A DNA stretch of 64,000 nt from Nocardioides glacieisoli (GTDB taxonomy: Bacteria > Actinomycetota > Actinomycetes > Propionibacteriales > Nocardioidaceae): the NCBI RefSeq assembly GCF_004137245.1, contig NZ_SDWS01000005.1:186001-250000 (forward strand). The letters are read 5' to 3'. The position numbers and the translations under genes are program-made. Of this stretch, positions 49,270-57,110 are shown in pieces; positions within the stretch are counted from its first letter, which is position 1; each line of letters opens with the position of its first letter. The notes under the pieces are model-generated. The model was not told the DNA's origin, ran no database searches, and saw only the letters and a list, made by a program, of their open reading frames with translations.

Positions 49270-49358
49270 CAAGACAGGGGAGCACGCGCAGGCGTGCTGA
49301 GAGTGCGGACCAGCCGCAGACCCTACGAACCTGATCCGGTTAGCACCGGCGATAGGGA
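49270..49358 (+). promoter_or_regulatory. TPP riboswitch (THI element)
   Basis: The thi-box landmarks are all present and ordered: GGGGAGC, hairpin AGCACGC/GCGTGCT, the conserved GCTGAGAG, a variable hairpin, ACCCT, and GAACCTGATCCGGTTAGCAC followed by CGGCGATAGGGA. The GGGAG that would bind the ribosome for the ATG at 49365 is part of the 3' end of the aptamer, so repression by thiamine pyrophosphate is probably translational. It controls the thiamine transporter downstream. Confidence 0.95.
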
Positions 49359-49364
49359 GTCACC

Positions 49365-50441
49365 ATGCACCAGTCATCCGTCCGCGCTGCCCTCACGACG
49401 GGGGTGGCCGCGCTCGCCCTCGCCGGCTGCAGCCTCACCGGCGGTGACCCGTCGGAGCCGACGACCTCGGCCTCCGACGGAGCCGGCGGCACGACCGGCG
49501 GCACCGTCGTCCTTGCCACGCACGAGTCATTCACCCTTCCCAAGAAGCTCGTCCGCCAGTTCGAGCAGGAGAGCGGCTACACCCTCGAGGTCCGCGCCGC
49601 CGGCGACGCCGGCACGCTCGCCACCAAGCTCAGCCTGACCGCCGACAACCCGATCGCCGACGCCGCCTTCGGCATCGACAACACCTTCGCCTCGCGCCCG
49701 CTCGGCGAGGGCGCCTTCGCCGAGCTCTCGCCGTCCACCGCGCCGCCGGAGGAGTACGCCCTCGCGGACGGCGGCGACCGTCTCGTCCCGATCGACTCGG
49801 CGAGCGTGTGCGTCAACGTCGACACCGCGTGGTTCGAGGCGGAGGGGCTCGAGCCGCCGCAGACGCTCGACGACCTCACCGACCCCGCCTATGCGGGCCT
49901 GCTGGTGACGCCAGGCGCCTCGACCAGCAGCCCCGGGATGGCGTTCTTCCTGGCCACCGTCGCCGAGCACGGTGACGACTGGCCGGACTACTGGACCGAC
50001 CTGCTGGCCAACGACGCCAAGGTCGTCGACGGGTGGGAGGACGCCTACTACGGCGACTTCACCGCCGGCTCGGAGAACGGCACCCGCCCGATCGTGGTGT
50101 CCTACGACTCCTCGCCGGCCTTCACCGTCACGGACGGACGGACGACCACCGCGGCGCTGCTCGACACCTGCTTCCGCCAGGTGGAGTACGCCGGCGTGCT
50201 GGCCGGCGCCGACAACCCCGACGGCGCCGAGGCGCTCATCGACTGGATGCTCAGCGACGAGGTGCAGAGCGCACTGCCGGAGTCGATGTACGTCTTCCCG
50301 GTTATGCCGGGCGCGACCGTGCCGGACGACTGGGCCGAGTTCGCGCCCCAGCCCACCGACCCCTACGAGGTCACGCCCGACGAGATCGCCGCCAACCGCG
50401 AGCAGTGGCTGACGGAGTGGACCGACGTCGTGTCCCGATGA
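49365..50441 (+). CDS. thiB: Thiamine ABC transporter substrate-binding lipoprotein
   Basis: A 358-residue lipoprotein that captures thiamine or its phosphates outside the membrane. The signal peptide ends in the lipobox LALAGC (Cys about residue 22). The mature part matches the ThiB/TbpA family: VVLATHESFTLPKKLVRQFEQESGYTLEV, ADAAFGIDNTFASRPL, YGDFTAGSENGTRPIVVSYDSSPAF. A TPP riboswitch lies directly upstream, and the permease gene overlaps its stop (ATGA), which together secure the assignment. Confidence 0.92.
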   Translation: MHQSSVRAALTTGVAALALAGCSLTGGDPSEPTTSASDGAGGTTGGTVVLATHESFTLPKKLVRQFEQESGYTLEVRAAGDAGTLATKLSLTADNPIADAAFGIDNTFASRPLGEGAFAELSPSTAPPEEYALADGGDRLVPIDSASVCVNVDTAWFEAEGLEPPQTLDDLTDPAYAGLLVTPGASTSSPGMAFFLATVAEHGDDWPDYWTDLLANDAKVVDGWEDAYYGDFTAGSENGTRPIVVSYDSSPAFTVTDGRTTTAALLDTCFRQVEYAGVLAGADNPDGAEALIDWMLSDEVQSALPESMYVFPVMPGATVPDDWAEFAPQPTDPYEVTPDEIAANREQWLTEWTDVVSR

Positions 50442-52087
50442 GGTCGGGCGCTGTGAGGCGCATCGCCGCCCTCCTGCTCCTGGCCGCCGGCCCGGTGCTG
50501 GTGCTCGGCGTCCTCTTCGTGCTGCCGGTGACCGGCATGGTCGCGGAGGGCTTCGTGGCCGACGGCCGCTTCGCGCCGGGCGCGGTCCTCGACGTGCTCG
50601 CCCGCCCGCGCGTGCACCGGGTCGCGTGGTTCACGGTGTGGACCTCGGGGGTCGCGACGCTGCTGTCGGTCGTCCTCGGCCTGCCGGCGGCGTACGCCCT
50701 GCACCGGCTCGCACTGCCCGGCCGGGCCGCGGTCCGGGCGGCGCTGCTCGTGCCGTTCGTGCTGCCGACGGTCGTCGTCGGCGTGGCCTTCCGCCAGCTG
50801 CTCGGGGAGGGCGGTCCGCTCGGCTCGCTCGGCCTCGACGGGACACCGGTCGCGATCATCTGCGGACTGGTCTTCTTCAACGTCGCGGTGGTGGTCCGCA
50901 CCGTCGGCGTGGCCTGGGAGTCCCTCGACCCCCGCCCCGGCCAGGCGGCGGCGGCGCTCGGCGCCTCGCCGTGGCAGGTGCTGCGGACGGTGACGCTGCC
51001 AGCGCTGCGGCCGGCGATCGTCGGCGCGGCGAGCATCGTCTTCCTCTTCTGCGCGACGGCGTTCGGCATCGTGCTCACCCTCGGCGGCGTGCGCCACGCG
51101 ACCGTCGAGACAGAGATCTACCTGCTCACCACCACGGTCTTCGACCTCCGAGCGGCCGCCGCGCTGTCGGTGCTCCAGATTGTCGTCGTGGTCGGCCTGC
51201 TGGCGCTCGCTGCCCGCCTGCGCGCGGTCCCCGACCCGACGGCCCACCGCACGGTGACGCCCGTGCGGGCCGTACGACGCCCTGACGCGCCCGTCGTCCT
51301 CGCCACCCTCGCGGTGCTGGCCGCGATGCTCGTGCCGATCCTCACCCTGGTGCTCGGGTCGCTGCGCGTCGGCGGCGAATGGGGTCTCGGCAACTACCGC
51401 GCGCTGTCGGGCACCGGTGACAACCAGGCGCTGCTCGCGCCCGTGACCTCGGCGCTCGCCACCAGCCTGCGCACCGCGGTCGACGCGACCTGGATGGCCC
51501 TGCTCGTCGGCGTCCTCGTGGCCACGATCGTCACCCGCCGCTCGCACTCCCTCGCCGAGCGCCGCGTGCGCTCCACCCTCGACGGCTTCTTCATGCTGCC
51601 CCTGGGCGTGAGTGCGGTGACGCTCGGCTTCGGCTTCCTGATCACCCTCGACCAGCCCCCGCTCGACCTGCGCGACTCACCGCTGCTGGTGCCGATGGCG
51701 CAGGCGCTCGTCGCCCTGCCCCTGGTCGTGCGCACCCTCACGCCCGTGCTCGGCGGCATCGACGACCGGCAGCGGCAGGCGGCCGCATCGCTGGGAGCGT
51801 CGCCCTGGCGCACCCTGCTCACCGTCGACCTGCCGGTGACGTGGAAGCCGATGCTCGCGGCGAGCGGGTTCGCCTTCGCGGCCTCGCTCGGGGAGTTCGG
51901 CGCAACCTCGTTCCTCGCCCGCGACGACAGCCCGACCCTTCCGGTGGTGATCTTCCGGCTGCTCGGCCACCCCGGTGCGATGAACTACGGCATGGCCCTC
52001 GCCGCCTCCGTCGTCCTCGCCGTCGCCACGGCCGTGGTGATGCTCGCGGTCGAGCGGCTGCGGGTGCCGGGCGTGGGAGCGTTCTGA
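50438..52087 (+). CDS. thiP: Thiamine ABC transporter permease
   Basis: A 549-residue membrane protein made of two fused ABC permease modules with about 12 helices. Each half has an EAA-loop for contact with the ATPase: QAAAALGASPWQVLRTVTLP (first half) and QAAASLGASPWRTLLTVDLP (second half). This two-in-one layout is standard for ThiP. It overlaps thiB by 4 nt, and thiQ starts 1 nt after its stop. Confidence 0.92.
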   Translation: MRSGAVRRIAALLLLAAGPVLVLGVLFVLPVTGMVAEGFVADGRFAPGAVLDVLARPRVHRVAWFTVWTSGVATLLSVVLGLPAAYALHRLALPGRAAVRAALLVPFVLPTVVVGVAFRQLLGEGGPLGSLGLDGTPVAIICGLVFFNVAVVVRTVGVAWESLDPRPGQAAAALGASPWQVLRTVTLPALRPAIVGAASIVFLFCATAFGIVLTLGGVRHATVETEIYLLTTTVFDLRAAAALSVLQIVVVVGLLALAARLRAVPDPTAHRTVTPVRAVRRPDAPVVLATLAVLAAMLVPILTLVLGSLRVGGEWGLGNYRALSGTGDNQALLAPVTSALATSLRTAVDATWMALLVGVLVATIVTRRSHSLAERRVRSTLDGFFMLPLGVSAVTLGFGFLITLDQPPLDLRDSPLLVPMAQALVALPLVVRTLTPVLGGIDDRQRQAAASLGASPWRTLLTVDLPVTWKPMLAASGFAFAASLGEFGATSFLARDDSPTLPVVIFRLLGHPGAMNYGMALAASVVLAVATAVVMLAVERLRVPGVGAF

Positions 52088-52088
52088 C

Positions 52089-53090
52089 GTGCTGACCCTC
52101 GACGACGTGACCGTCCGCTACGGCGACACCGCAGCGGTGGACGACGTGTCCCTCGAGCTCGCCACCGGCCAGGTGCTCGCCGTCCTCGGGCCCTCGGGCT
52201 GCGGGAAGTCCACCCTGCTGCGCGCCGTCGCCGGCCTCGAGCCGCTTGCGGCCGGCTCGATCTCGTGGGACGGCACCGACCTCGCCGGCACCCCCACCCA
52301 CAAGCGTGGCTTCGCGCTGATGTTCCAGGACGGCCAGCTCTTCGCCCACCTGACCGTCGCCCGCAACGTCGCCTACGCGCTCCGCCTCCGTCGTACGCCG
52401 TCCGCGCGGGTCGCCACCCGTGTGCGCGAGCTGCTCGACCTGGTGGGCCTGAGCGGCTACGACGAGCGCCTCCCCGGCACCCTCTCCGGGGGCGAGCGCC
52501 AGCGGGTCGCGCTGGCGCGGGCGCTCGCGGTCGAGCCGCGGCTCATCCTGCTGGACGAACCCCTGTCCGCGCTCGACGCGACGCTGCGCGAACGGCTGGC
52601 CGGCGACCTGCGCTCCATCCTCCACGCGGCCGGGACGACGGCCCTGCTGGTGACGCACGACCACGAGGAGGCGTTCGCGCTCGCCGACCGGCTCGCCGTG
52701 ATGCAGTCGGGCCGCGTCGTGCAGAACGGCGCGATCGACGAGGTCTGGCGCGAGCCGGTCGACGAGGAGACCGCCCTCTTCCTCGGTTATGCCCGCGTGC
52801 TGCGGGACGAGTCAGCCGCCCGGGTGCTGGCCGCGGCGGGTCTGCGGTCGTCGTACGCCGTCGCCCTGCGCCGCTCCGCACTGGTCGCCGACGCCGACGG
52901 TCCGCTGCGCGCCCGCGTCGAGCAGGCCCGGGTCACGCCGGAGCAGGTGCGGCTCGTGGTCGACGTGGACGGCATCGGCACGGTCGACGCGGTGGCGCCG
53001 CTGGGCAGCCGGGTCTCGCCGGGCGACGAGGCCGGGCTCCGCGTCGATGTGACCAGGCTCGCGGTCCTTCCGATCACGCCGGGCTCTTGA
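52089..53090 (+). CDS. thiQ: Thiamine ABC transporter ATP-binding protein
   Basis: A 333-residue ABC ATPase. Walker A is GPSGCGKST, the Q loop is MFQDGQLFAHLTV, the signature LSGGERQR, Walker B LILLDEP, D loop SALDA and switch His in LVTHDHEE. A C-terminal TOBE-like extension of about 100 residues makes it longer than the enterobacterial ThiQ (about 230). The GTG start follows the thiP stop by 1 nt. It powers thiamine import by ThiBP. Confidence 0.9.
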   Translation: MLTLDDVTVRYGDTAAVDDVSLELATGQVLAVLGPSGCGKSTLLRAVAGLEPLAAGSISWDGTDLAGTPTHKRGFALMFQDGQLFAHLTVARNVAYALRLRRTPSARVATRVRELLDLVGLSGYDERLPGTLSGGERQRVALARALAVEPRLILLDEPLSALDATLRERLAGDLRSILHAAGTTALLVTHDHEEAFALADRLAVMQSGRVVQNGAIDEVWREPVDEETALFLGYARVLRDESAARVLAAAGLRSSYAVALRRSALVADADGPLRARVEQARVTPEQVRLVVDVDGIGTVDAVAPLGSRVSPGDEAGLRVDVTRLAVLPITPGS

Positions 53091-53098
53091 CCCCTCCC

Positions 53099-53104
53099 TA
53101 GACT
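53099..53104 (+). promoter_or_regulatory. -10 element of a leaderless promoter for the PAP2 gene
   Basis: TAGACT, 7 nt (GACCCCC), then GTG at 53112. It lies 8 nt after the thiQ stop, so the PAP2 gene likely has its own start although it directly follows the thi operon. Confidence 0.55.
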
Positions 53105-53111
53105 GACCCCC

Positions 53112-54158
53112 GTGCACCGTCCGGCCTATGCCCTGCTCGTCGGCGTCGCCGCCACCATGGGCGTGCTGGCGCTGACGGCGTCGTTCGCGCTCGACCGGCC
53201 GCTCGTGGACCCCGAGGGCTTCCTCGGCCCGGCGTGGCTGAGGCTGCCGCTGCTCGTGCTCGGCGCCTTCCTGCTCGACCTGCTGCCGCGCGCCCTGTGG
53301 GGCTCGCGCTTCAAGCCGGCGCTGATGCCGGACATCGCGCGCGAGCGGATCCGCACCCACTGGGACCGCGAGCGGATCACCCTCGTGGTGCTCGGGCTGG
53401 TGTCGTTCTACATCACCTACGTCTGCTACCGGAACCTCAAGTCGTTCCTCCCCTTCATCATGGGCGAGGACAAGTACGACCGGGAGCTGCACCTCGTCGA
53501 CCGGGCGCTGATGTTCGGCCACGAGCCGGCCACGATCCTCCACACCATCTTCGGCACCGGGGTCTCCGCGCACTTCCTGTCGACGATCTACCTCTGGTTC
53601 CTGCCGCTGGTGCCGCTGGCGCTCGCCGCCTGGCTGGTGTGGTCGCGCAACATCACCTTCGGCTACTGGTTCGCCACCTCGCAGTGCCTGGCCTGGAGCA
53701 TCGGCACCGCGTCCTACTACGCGTTGCCGACCCTCGGTCCCGGCTTCCAGTACAGCTACCTCTACACCGACCTCGCGCCGACCGGCTCCACTGCGCTGAT
53801 GGAAGCCCTGTCCTACGGACGCGACGGCGTGCTGCGGCGCGGCCTCGAGGGCTCGGTGCAGTCCGTGGCCGGCTTCGCGTCCCTGCACGTCGCGATCACG
53901 CTGCTGGTGGCGCTGATGGTGCAGTACACGCTGCAGAACCGGATCCTCCACATCGTCTTCTGGGCGAACTTCGCGATCACCGTCGTCGCGACCCTCTACT
54001 TCGGCTGGCACTACATCGCCGACGACCTCGCAGGCGTCGTCATCGCCCTCTTCTCCTTCTGGCTCGGCGGGCTCGCGAGCGGGCAGAAGTTCGATCGGCA
54101 CGGGCTCGCGTCGCACCCGACGTCGACCACGTCCCAGGTCCCCGTCGACGCCGACTGA
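53112..54158 (+). CDS. PAP2 superfamily membrane phosphatase/phosphotransferase
   Basis: A 348-residue protein with about six to seven transmembrane helices and the two C-terminal PAP2 motifs, SLHVA in GFASLHVAITLL and the second in YFGWHYIADDLAG, as in the inositolphosphotransferase (Aur1/Ipt1-like) subgroup. The first PAP2 motif (KxxxxxxRP) is not clear. It may transfer or remove phosphate on a membrane lipid. It is followed by a copy of the double-palindrome repeat. Confidence 0.85.
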   Translation: MHRPAYALLVGVAATMGVLALTASFALDRPLVDPEGFLGPAWLRLPLLVLGAFLLDLLPRALWGSRFKPALMPDIARERIRTHWDRERITLVVLGLVSFYITYVCYRNLKSFLPFIMGEDKYDRELHLVDRALMFGHEPATILHTIFGTGVSAHFLSTIYLWFLPLVPLALAAWLVWSRNITFGYWFATSQCLAWSIGTASYYALPTLGPGFQYSYLYTDLAPTGSTALMEALSYGRDGVLRRGLEGSVQSVAGFASLHVAITLLVALMVQYTLQNRILHIVFWANFAITVVATLYFGWHYIADDLAGVVIALFSFWLGGLASGQKFDRHGLASHPTSTTSQVPVDAD

Positions 54159-54173
54159 GGCGCTGCACCTGTT

Positions 54174-54252
54174 CTGGAGTCACCGGATGTCCGGTGACCG
54201 CCATGGTTGTCAGCCGAGATCTGGGCTGACAACCACGAGACTCGGGTGCAAA
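54174..54252 (+). repeat. Double-palindrome repeat, copy B
   Basis: The first module is GTCACCGGATGTCCGGTGAC (54179-54198). The second is CCATGGTTGTCAGCC (54201-54215) with GGCTGACAACCA (54223-54234). The tail is CTCGGGTGCAAA. Same orientation as copy A. It fills the gap between the convergent PAP2 and AbiEi/DUF559-like genes. Confidence 0.9.
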
Positions 54253-54257
54253 CGTCG

Positions 54258-55214
54258 TCACGCAACGCCGCTCTTGCGTGCTGCCATCACCTTCCGGATG
54301 CGGCTGGCGACCAGCTCTGGCCGCGCAAGGTCGGCCCACGTGATGCGTACGCACGTCCAGCCGGTGAGCTGGCAGACAAGCTCCTCGCGCGCCTTCTCCC
54401 TCATCAGGAAGTCATCGAGCGTCTCCCCGTCGCGCCGGTAGCGCTCGTACTTGACCTTGCCGTCGAACTCGACGAACACGCCCAGCTCGGGCCATGCGAA
54501 GTCCACACGCGCGACGAGCGTTCCGAGCTCGTCGAAGATCTCGAACTGCGGCTCGGGCCGCACCAACCCTTGCTTGAACACGAGATAGCTGAAGCGGTCC
54601 TCGCCGACGGATTCCAGTCGTGCATCGGCGAGGTGGACCACGAGGTTGGTGGTCAGGCTCCCTGGCCAGTCGCGATGCGCGTCGGCCTGCTCCTTGAACT
54701 CGATCATCGTCATCGCCTTCGCGTGCAGCAGGCGGTTGACTGCCACCAGCGCGCGTTCGACGCCACCCAAGGTGGTCAGCTCGAAGGCCGACCGCGGCGC
54801 GGTGCTGACCACCACGCCGTTGAGTTCCTCGCGATCCTCGGCTTCCAGGATGCTGCGATGAGGTACCCAGTCCTTCTGGCGCCGCCCGGCGCGATGGTCG
54901 CCACCGGTACGAGTCGTGTGGACGACGTCCAGCGGGAAGCCCCACAGCGAGATGCCGCGCTCGATGAGCGACGACACGTGGGTCAGAGCGGTAGCACTGT
55001 GCGCCCGTGCTCTCACGGCACGAGCGAGAAGCCGGTGTCGGTCCTCGGGAGACAACTGCTCCCAGAGGTCGTACTGGACGTAGGCGCCGTACCGAATGCG
55101 CTTCAGGACCTTCGCGCGCACCAGCCGATCGATCTGTGGGTCCGTCATGCCGCTCGCGAGGAGGTCGCGGCGAAGCCGCACGAGACCCTCGAGATCCACC
55201 TGTGACTCGGTCAT
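54258..55214 (-). CDS. AbiEi-like N-terminal domain fused to DUF559-like nuclease-fold domain
   Basis: A 318-residue protein. The N-terminal half resembles the winged-helix of AbiEi-type antitoxins (LRRDLLASGMTDPQIDRLVRAKVLKRIRYGAYV ... SAFELTTLGGVERALVAVNRLL). The C-terminal half resembles DUF559/restriction-endonuclease-fold domains (ARVDFAWPELGVFVEFDGKVKY, with D...E.DGK-type active residues, then REKAREELVCQLTGWTCVRITWADL). ATG 55214 has AGGGG 6 nt upstream; ATG 55250 is weaker. No AbiEii toxin or methylase is adjacent. Inverted repeat copies B and C lie on either side, and G+C is lower than neighbours, so it may be horizontally acquired. Confidence 0.75.
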   Translation of the reverse strand: MTESQVDLEGLVRLRRDLLASGMTDPQIDRLVRAKVLKRIRYGAYVQYDLWEQLSPEDRHRLLARAVRARAHSATALTHVSSLIERGISLWGFPLDVVHTTRTGGDHRAGRRQKDWVPHRSILEAEDREELNGVVVSTAPRSAFELTTLGGVERALVAVNRLLHAKAMTMIEFKEQADAHRDWPGSLTTNLVVHLADARLESVGEDRFSYLVFKQGLVRPEPQFEIFDELGTLVARVDFAWPELGVFVEFDGKVKYERYRRDGETLDDFLMREKAREELVCQLTGWTCVRITWADLARPELVASRIRKVMAARKSGVA

Positions 55215-55312
55215 GCCGAGCCCCTGCCCGCTCGCCGGCGCCGTAGTCATGGCAATCGCGTGCCTGTGGACAACTCTGGTCGTGCGAGCTTTGCGGTTGA
55301 GATGCTCGCTTT

Positions 55313-55365
55313 GCTACCCAGATCTAGGCCGACAACCATCGCGGTCACCGGACATCCGGTGACTC
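55313..55365 (-). repeat. Double-palindrome repeat, copy C (partial)
   Basis: Inverted relative to copies A and B. It contains GATCTAGGCCGACAACCATC (one arm of the second module) and GTCACCGGACATCCGGTGAC (55344-55363). The other arm and the GGGTGCAAA tail are missing. It sits upstream of both the AbiEi/DUF559-like gene and the NlpC/P60 gene. Confidence 0.82.
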
Positions 55366-55383
55366 AAAGCCCCAGGCACCGAG

Positions 55384-55401
55384 AACTACATTGTTGTAGT
55401 T
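55384..55401. promoter_or_regulatory. A+T-rich inverted repeat, operator candidate
   Basis: AACTACA-TTGT-TGTAGTT is a perfect 7-bp inverted repeat, unusually A+T-rich for this window. It lies in the divergent gap before the NlpC/P60 gene, and could be an operator or part of a promoter. A second, imperfect pair TTGCA/TGCAA follows at about 55402-55425. Confidence 0.4.
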
Positions 55402-55487
55402 TGCAAGCCGACACGCCGGTGCAAGGTGAAGAATCTGGGAAAAGTGTTCCCCGTGTGACGAAAGTTCACTAGCGTGCCTCGAGTTGC

Positions 55488-55539
55488 CCGTGCGATGGGG
55501 AAGTCGCACGGTCTACCGAGACCCGTGAGGGGAACCCCC
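55488..55539 (+). promoter_or_regulatory. Structured leader of the NlpC/P60 gene
   Basis: Three hairpins lie in tandem before GTG 55540: CCGTGCGA/TCGCACGG (8 bp, 55488-55511), GGTCT-ACCG-AGACC (5 bp) and GGGG-AA-CCCC, which would bury the GAGGGG ribosome binding site. This looks like a leader that can switch translation. It does not match a riboswitch class that I know. Confidence 0.45.
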
Positions 55540-57015
55540 GTGCCCGTCGCTCCACCGCTGGACCGCGCTGCCGCGCCACGTCGTACGACGTCGCGCTGGG
55601 CGACCGCGGTCGTGCTGGTCGCCGGGCTCGCGCTGGGCAACGGCGCGGCGTTCGCGGACGGCGACGACGACCGGGTGCCCACCGAGGCCGACGTCGCGGC
55701 AGCGGAGCAGGACGCGGCCGACAAGGGGCGAGACGTCGCCGCGGTGCAGGCCGACCTGATCCGCGCGAACCTCGCCCTCGACGGTGCCGGCGACACCGCC
55801 GCCCAGGCGGCCGAGGCGTGGAACGGCGCCCGGTGGCGTGCCGACGAGGCACGGCAGGCGGCCGGCGAGGCCCAGGGGGCCGCAGACGCCGCCCGCGCCG
55901 ACGTCGCGACGCAGCGCGACCTCTACGCCGCCACGGTCGTCCGCTCCTACGAGGAGGCCTCGCAGATCCAGGGCCTCGCCGCGGTGGTCGAGTCCGACGG
56001 CATCGCCGCGCTCATCGACCGCAGCATCACCGTCGGCAACACCTCGCAGGTCCTCGACCAGCAGTACGACTCCTTCACCGCCGCCTCCGCCGTCGCGGAC
56101 GTCACCGCCGCGGCCGCCGGCCGGGCCATGGAGCGGGCGAGCCAGGCCGAGGCCGAGGCCGAGGAGGCCAGGGACGCCGCCGCGCAGGCCCAGGCCGACG
56201 CCGGCTCGCAGGCCGAGGCGATCGCGGCCGACAAGGCCGACCTGATCGCCGAGCTGGCCGAGCTGGAGGGCATCAGCGTCCGCCTCGCGGAGAAGCGCCA
56301 GAGCGCGCTCGAGCAGGCAGCGGCCGAGGCCGCGGCGGCCGCCGCCCAGGCCGAGGCGGAGGCCCAGGCGCAGGCAGAGGCGGAGGCGGCAGCACTGGCG
56401 GCGGCGCAGCTGCTCGCCCAGCAGCAAGCACAGCAACAGGCCCAGCAGACGCCGACACCCAAGCCGACCCCGACACCCAAGCCGACCCCGACACCCAAGC
56501 CGACCCCGACGAAGACCCCCACCCAGGCGCCGACACCCACGAGCACCCCCACCGCGACCCCCACCGCAACGCCGACCAGCACGCCGACGCCGACGCCGAC
56601 CCCCGTCCCGACCCCGACGCCCGTCCCGACCCCGACGCCGGTCCCCACGACCGGGGACGCGGGGGCGGCCATCGCCTTCGCCCAGTCGCAGATCGGCAAG
56701 CCCTACCGCTACGGCGCCGCCGGCCCCGACGCGTGGGACTGCAGCGGCCTGACCGCGGCGGCCTGGGCCAGCGGCGGCACGACGCTTCCCCACTATTCCG
56801 TCGCGCAGTACACCCAGTCGACGAGGATCACCGCCGCCCAGCTGGCGCCCGGTGACCTGGTGTTCTGGGGCTCGTCGAGCAGCCCGTCATCCATCTACCA
56901 CGTCGCCCTCTACATCGGCGACGGCCAGATCATCCACGCCCCCCGCACCGGGCGGGACGTCGGCCAGGAGTCCATGTACTACTGGCGCACACCCAACTTC
57001 TTCGCGCGCCCCTGA
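55540..57015 (+). CDS. NlpC/P60 family cell-wall endopeptidase with coiled coil
   Basis: A 491-residue exported peptidoglycan hydrolase. A signal peptide ([20 protein letters not shown]) is followed by a long Ala/Glu-rich coiled coil (about residues 45-300), a Pro/Thr spacer (about 300-370) with repeated TPTPKP units, and an NlpC/P60 domain with Cys401 (WDCSGL), His454 ([10 protein letters not shown]) and His466 (IHAP). It should cut stem-peptide bonds, with the coiled coil for autoinhibition or FtsEX-like contacts as in RipC-like enzymes. GTG 55540 with GAGGGG is preferred; frames open upstream at 55474 and 55495. Confidence 0.88.
   Translation: MPVAPPLDRAAAPRRTTSRWATAVVLVAGLALGNGAAFADGDDDRVPTEADVAAAEQDAADKGRDVAAVQADLIRANLALDGAGDTAAQAAEAWNGARWRADEARQAAGEAQGAADAARADVATQRDLYAATVVRSYEEASQIQGLAAVVESDGIAALIDRSITVGNTSQVLDQQYDSFTAASAVADVTAAAAGRAMERASQAEAEAEEARDAAAQAQADAGSQAEAIAADKADLIAELAELEGISVRLAEKRQSALEQAAAEAAAAAAQAEAEAQAQAEAEAAALAAAQLLAQQQAQQQAQQTPTPKPTPTPKPTPTPKPTPTKTPTQAPTPTSTPTATPTATPTSTPTPTPTPVPTPTPVPTPTPVPTTGDAGAAIAFAQSQIGKPYRYGAAGPDAWDCSGLTAAAWASGGTTLPHYSVAQYTQSTRITAAQLAPGDLVFWGSSSSPSSIYHVALYIGDGQIIHAPRTGRDVGQESMYYWRTPNFFARP
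56455..56637 (+). repeat. Tandem repeats encoding the Pro/Thr spacer
   Basis: Three exact copies of the 18-nt unit ACACCCAAGCCGACCCCG (56455-56508), and further on two copies of CCCGTCCCGACCCCGACG (56602-56637), with ACGCC runs between. They encode TPTPKP and PVPTPT-like segments of the NlpC/P60 protein. Length variation between strains is likely. Confidence 0.85.
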
Positions 57016-57025
57016 GGCCCGCTTC

Positions 57026-57099
57026 GCACCCCAGTCCCATGGTTGTCAGCCGAGATCTGGGCTGACAACCATGGCGGTCACCGGACATCCGGTGACTCC
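57026..57099 (-). repeat. Double-palindrome repeat, copy D
   Basis: Inverted relative to A and B and the most perfect copy. CCATGGTTGTCAGCC and GGCTGACAACCATGG (57037-57074) are exact complements around GAGATCTG. GTCACCGGACATCCGGTGAC spans 57077-57096. The mirrored tail GCACCCCAG is at 57026-57034. It lies between the convergent NlpC/P60 and sulfotransferase genes. Confidence 0.92.
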
Positions 57100-57110
57100 A
57101 GAGCAGCGGG

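Noticed and set aside
54258..55214. Restriction-modification or Vsr repair locus
   Set aside because: Only one nuclease-fold-like domain is present; no methyltransferase, specificity subunit or helicase is nearby.
55402..55539. c-di-AMP (ydaO) riboswitch before the NlpC/P60 gene
   Set aside because: This class is common before such genes, but I could not find its conserved core, and the leader seems too short. It was kept as an unassigned structured leader.
56455..56637. Short repeated units resembling a CRISPR array
   Set aside because: The 18-nt units are directly adjacent without spacers and lie in-frame inside the NlpC/P60 gene, encoding a Pro/Thr linker. No cas genes are present.
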